Shown here: positions 62,095-64,000 of the stretch, piece after piece
How the letters are laid out: the number at the start of each line of letters is the position of its first letter
Position numbering within the stretch: position 1 is the first letter of the stretch
Assembly: GCA_037013495.1 (NCBI GenBank)
Contig: CM072807.1
Location: forward strand, 31,662,802 to 31,726,801
DNA length: 64,000 nt
Source: Hippophae tibetana
Taxonomy: Eukaryota; Streptophyta; Magnoliopsida; Rosales; Elaeagnaceae
Direction of reading: 5' to 3'
Position numbers and translations under genes: made by a program
Notes under the pieces: model-generated
The model's input: only the letters and a program-made list of their open reading frames with translations
Told to the model about the DNA's origin: nothing
The model's database searches: none

Positions 62095-64000
62095 GATTTT
62101 CTGGTGACAGAATCCAGTGTTCTTTTTATCAAAATTCTTATAATACAATTTCTGAGTGATTCATTTTCCCAATTTGTAGTAAATACATCATTTTAAATAA
62201 AAATTTAATTAATGAAGTAAATAAATACCGACGATAAGTCGGATTTATTTTCAAGTTTAAATTCATAGAATCACTAAAACAAATATAAAAACAATTTAAA
62301 ATTACCATATGCATCAAAAACATGCAAAATAAAAAACCTAAAACTTTAATTCTCGTGAAACTAGGCAAAACATAGATTTTTTCAAAAATGTCTCTCATGG
62401 CAAATGTTAGAAATCAATTCAATGCAGAAACATTCAAAAACTCTTATGAATACACAATTTAAATGCAACGGAAACAAAATGATTTGTAAATATACCTCCT
62501 GCCATTGTTCAAAAGAATTTGTTTTTTTGAAAAAGTTCATCATCAACCTCCAACCGGGTCAACCCGACCCGGTTTCACCCAAACGTATTCTCGGCCGCAT
62601 TCTGATTTTCTGGTGACAGAATCCAGTGTTCTTTTTATCAAAATTCTCATACTAAGATTTCTGAGTGATTCATTTTCTTAATTTGTAGTAAATACATCAT
62701 TTTAAATAAAAAATTAATTAATGAAGTAACTATATACCGACGATAAGTCGGATTTATTTTCAAGTTTAAATTCATAGAATCACTCAAAAAAAATATTAAA
62801 ACAATTTAAAATTACCATATGCATCAAAAACAAGCAAAATAAAAAACCTAAAATTTTAATTCTGGTGAAACTAGGCAAAACAGAGATTTTGTCAAAAATG
62901 TCTCTCATGGCAAATGTTAGAATCCCATTCAATGCAGAAACATTCAAAAACTCTTATGAACGCACAATTTAAATGCAACGGAAACAAAATGGATTGTAAA
63001 TATACCTCCTGCCATTGTTCAAAAGAATTTGATTTTTGAAAAAGTTCATCTTCAACCTCCAACCGGGTCAACCGGACCCGGTTTCACCCAAACGAATTCT
63101 CGGCCGCATCCTGATTTTCTGGTGACAGAATCCAGTGTTCTTTTTATCAAAATTCTTATAATACAATTTCTGAGTGATTCATTTTCCCAATTTGTAGTAA
63201 ATACATCATTTTAAATAAAAATTTAATTAATGAAGTAAATAAATACCGACGATAAGTCGGATTTATTTTCAAGTTTAAATTCATAGAATCACTAAAAAAA
63301 ATATAAAAACAATTTAAAATTACCATATGCATCAAAAACATGCAAAATAAAAAACCTAAAACTTTAATTCTCGTGAAACTAGGCAAAACATAGATTTTTT
63401 CAAAAATGTCTCTCATGGCAAATGTTAGAAATCAATTCAATGCAGAAACATTCAAAAACTCTTATGAATGCACAATTTAAATGCAACGGAAACAAAATGA
63501 TTTGTAAATATACCTCCTGCCATTGTTCAAAAGAATTTGTTTTTTTGAAAAAGTTCATCATCAACCTCCAACCGGGTCAACCCGACCCGGTTTCACCCAA
63601 ACGTATTCTCGGCCGCATTCTGATTTTCTGGTGACAGAATCCAGTGTTCTTTTTATCAAAATTCTCATACTAAGATTTCTGAGTGATTCATTTTCTTAAT
63701 TTGTAGTAAATACATCATTTTAAATAAAAAATTAATTAATGAAGTAACTATATACCGACGATAAGTCGGATTTATTTTCAAGTTTAAATTCATAGAATCA
63801 CTCAAAAAAAATATTAAAACAATTTAAAATTACCATATGCATCAAAAACAAGCAAAATAAAAAACCAAAAATTTTAATTCTCGTGAAACTAGGCAAAACA
63901 GAGATTTTTTCAAAAGTGTCTCTTATGGCAAATGTTAGAATACAATTCAATGCAGAAACATTCAAAAACTCTTATGAACGCACAATTTAAATGCAGCGGA
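62095..64000 (+). repeat. Dimer-like units and start of a further copy at the window end
   Basis: The units starting at 62095 and 62604 are related to those at 63113 and 63622, offset 1018 bp. The partial unit at 63622 carries the same hybrid junction as the unit at 60060, exactly 3562 bp upstream, so 60060-63621 may be a new seven-monomer unit whose next copy begins at 63622 and runs off the window. Confidence 0.7.

Larger units (their letters stand above)
1..64000 (+). repeat. Satellite DNA array, about 509-bp monomer, about 126 head-to-tail copies
   Basis: The sequence GATTTTCTGGTGAC recurs every 507-511 bp across the whole window (126 starts located by eye, mean spacing 509.0 bp), and everything between recurrences aligns to the same unit. 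No copy is inverted and nothing unrelated interrupts the array. The first unit has 152 G+C in 508 bases, about 30%. Copies differ by scattered substitutions and by homopolymer length, and fall into subtypes arranged in higher-order repeats. Both ends of the window lie inside the array, so its true length is unknown. I do not recognise the monomer as a named satellite family. By analogy with other higher-order satellites it is probably centromeric or heterochromatic, but nothing in the window proves that role. Confidence 0.98.
39182..64000 (+). repeat. Region D: satellite units 78-126, youngest-looking amplification
   Basis: Unit starts: 39182, 39691, 40200, 40708, 41218, 41727, 42237, 42747, 43257, 43767, 44275, 44785, 45294, 45804, 46314, 46823, 47333, 47842, 48351, 48861, 49369, 49879, 50388, 50898, 51408, 51917, 52427, 52936, 53445, 53954, 54464, 54973, 55481, 55989, 56498, 57007, 57516, 58026, 58536, 59043, 59551, 60060, 60569, 61079, 61586, 62095, 62604, 63113, 63622 (partial). 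Marker variants include CAACAGGGTC in the GC-rich patch, CGATTAGTCGG in the second hairpin, GCAGCGGAAAC and TTCAGAGAATC. Seven- and ten-unit repeats dominate, with higher identity between copies than in region C. No gene is seen here. Confidence 0.92.

Noticed and set aside
1-64000. CRISPR array
   Set aside because: Repeats are regular, but the whole 509-bp unit is the repeat; there are no unique spacers between short direct repeats and no cas genes.
1-64000. Tandem rRNA, 5S or tRNA gene cluster
   Set aside because: No conserved rRNA segments, no tRNA A and B boxes and no cloverleaf were seen; base composition is about 70% A+T.
1-64000. Ancestral trimer of about 170 bp inside the monomer
   Set aside because: Only short AGAATC matches were found, at uneven offsets near 14, 172 and 314, and no extended similarity between thirds.
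1-64000. Assignment to a particular plant genome because GGGTCAACCCGACCCGG-like text is familiar from plant repeats
   Set aside because: This is a weak impression from a short low-complexity GC motif; without a database search it cannot support a taxonomic call.

Overview
The whole window is one uninterrupted eukaryotic satellite DNA array. I see no gene, RNA gene or transposon, and no stretch of unique sequence. A unit of about 509 bp is repeated head to tail, always in the same orientation, from base 1 to base 64000. Using the junction GATTTTCTGGTGAC as unit start, I located 126 starts by eye (125 full units plus a last partial unit of 379 bp). The spacing between consecutive starts never leaves 507-511 bp. 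The unit is about 70% A+T (152 G+C of 508 counted by hand in the first unit), with one short GC-rich patch near its end. A 64-kb array of highly similar monomers with higher-order structure is typical of centromeric or other constitutive heterochromatin. The host cannot be named from the sequence. Substitutions between copies that fit CpG decay point to a genome with cytosine methylation (plant, vertebrate or another methylated lineage).

Layout. Region A (1-18312) holds single, dimer and seven-monomer duplications. Region B (18313-35617) is built from dimer, trimer and five-monomer units. Region C (35618-39181) is the least regular and most divergent part. Region D (39182-64000) holds the youngest-looking amplification: nested seven-monomer units, and a ten-monomer block of 5094 bp duplicated almost without change (43257-48350 and 48351-53444). 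All higher-order lengths are whole multiples of the monomer, so exchange has kept the monomer phase. Several units are mosaics of two subtypes, and subtype islands occur far from their relatives.

Inside each unit the same landmarks recur: a small hairpin at the unit start, a 10-bp inverted repeat about 125 bp long overall that encloses a second hairpin, a tract of A-runs, a variable T-run, and a GC-rich third hairpin followed by CGGCCG. About a third of the units carry an EcoRI site before the next unit start, a useful subtype tag. Short open frames recur on both strands, but only as passengers of the repeat; I annotate none as genes. All comparisons are by eye and every count should be read that way.
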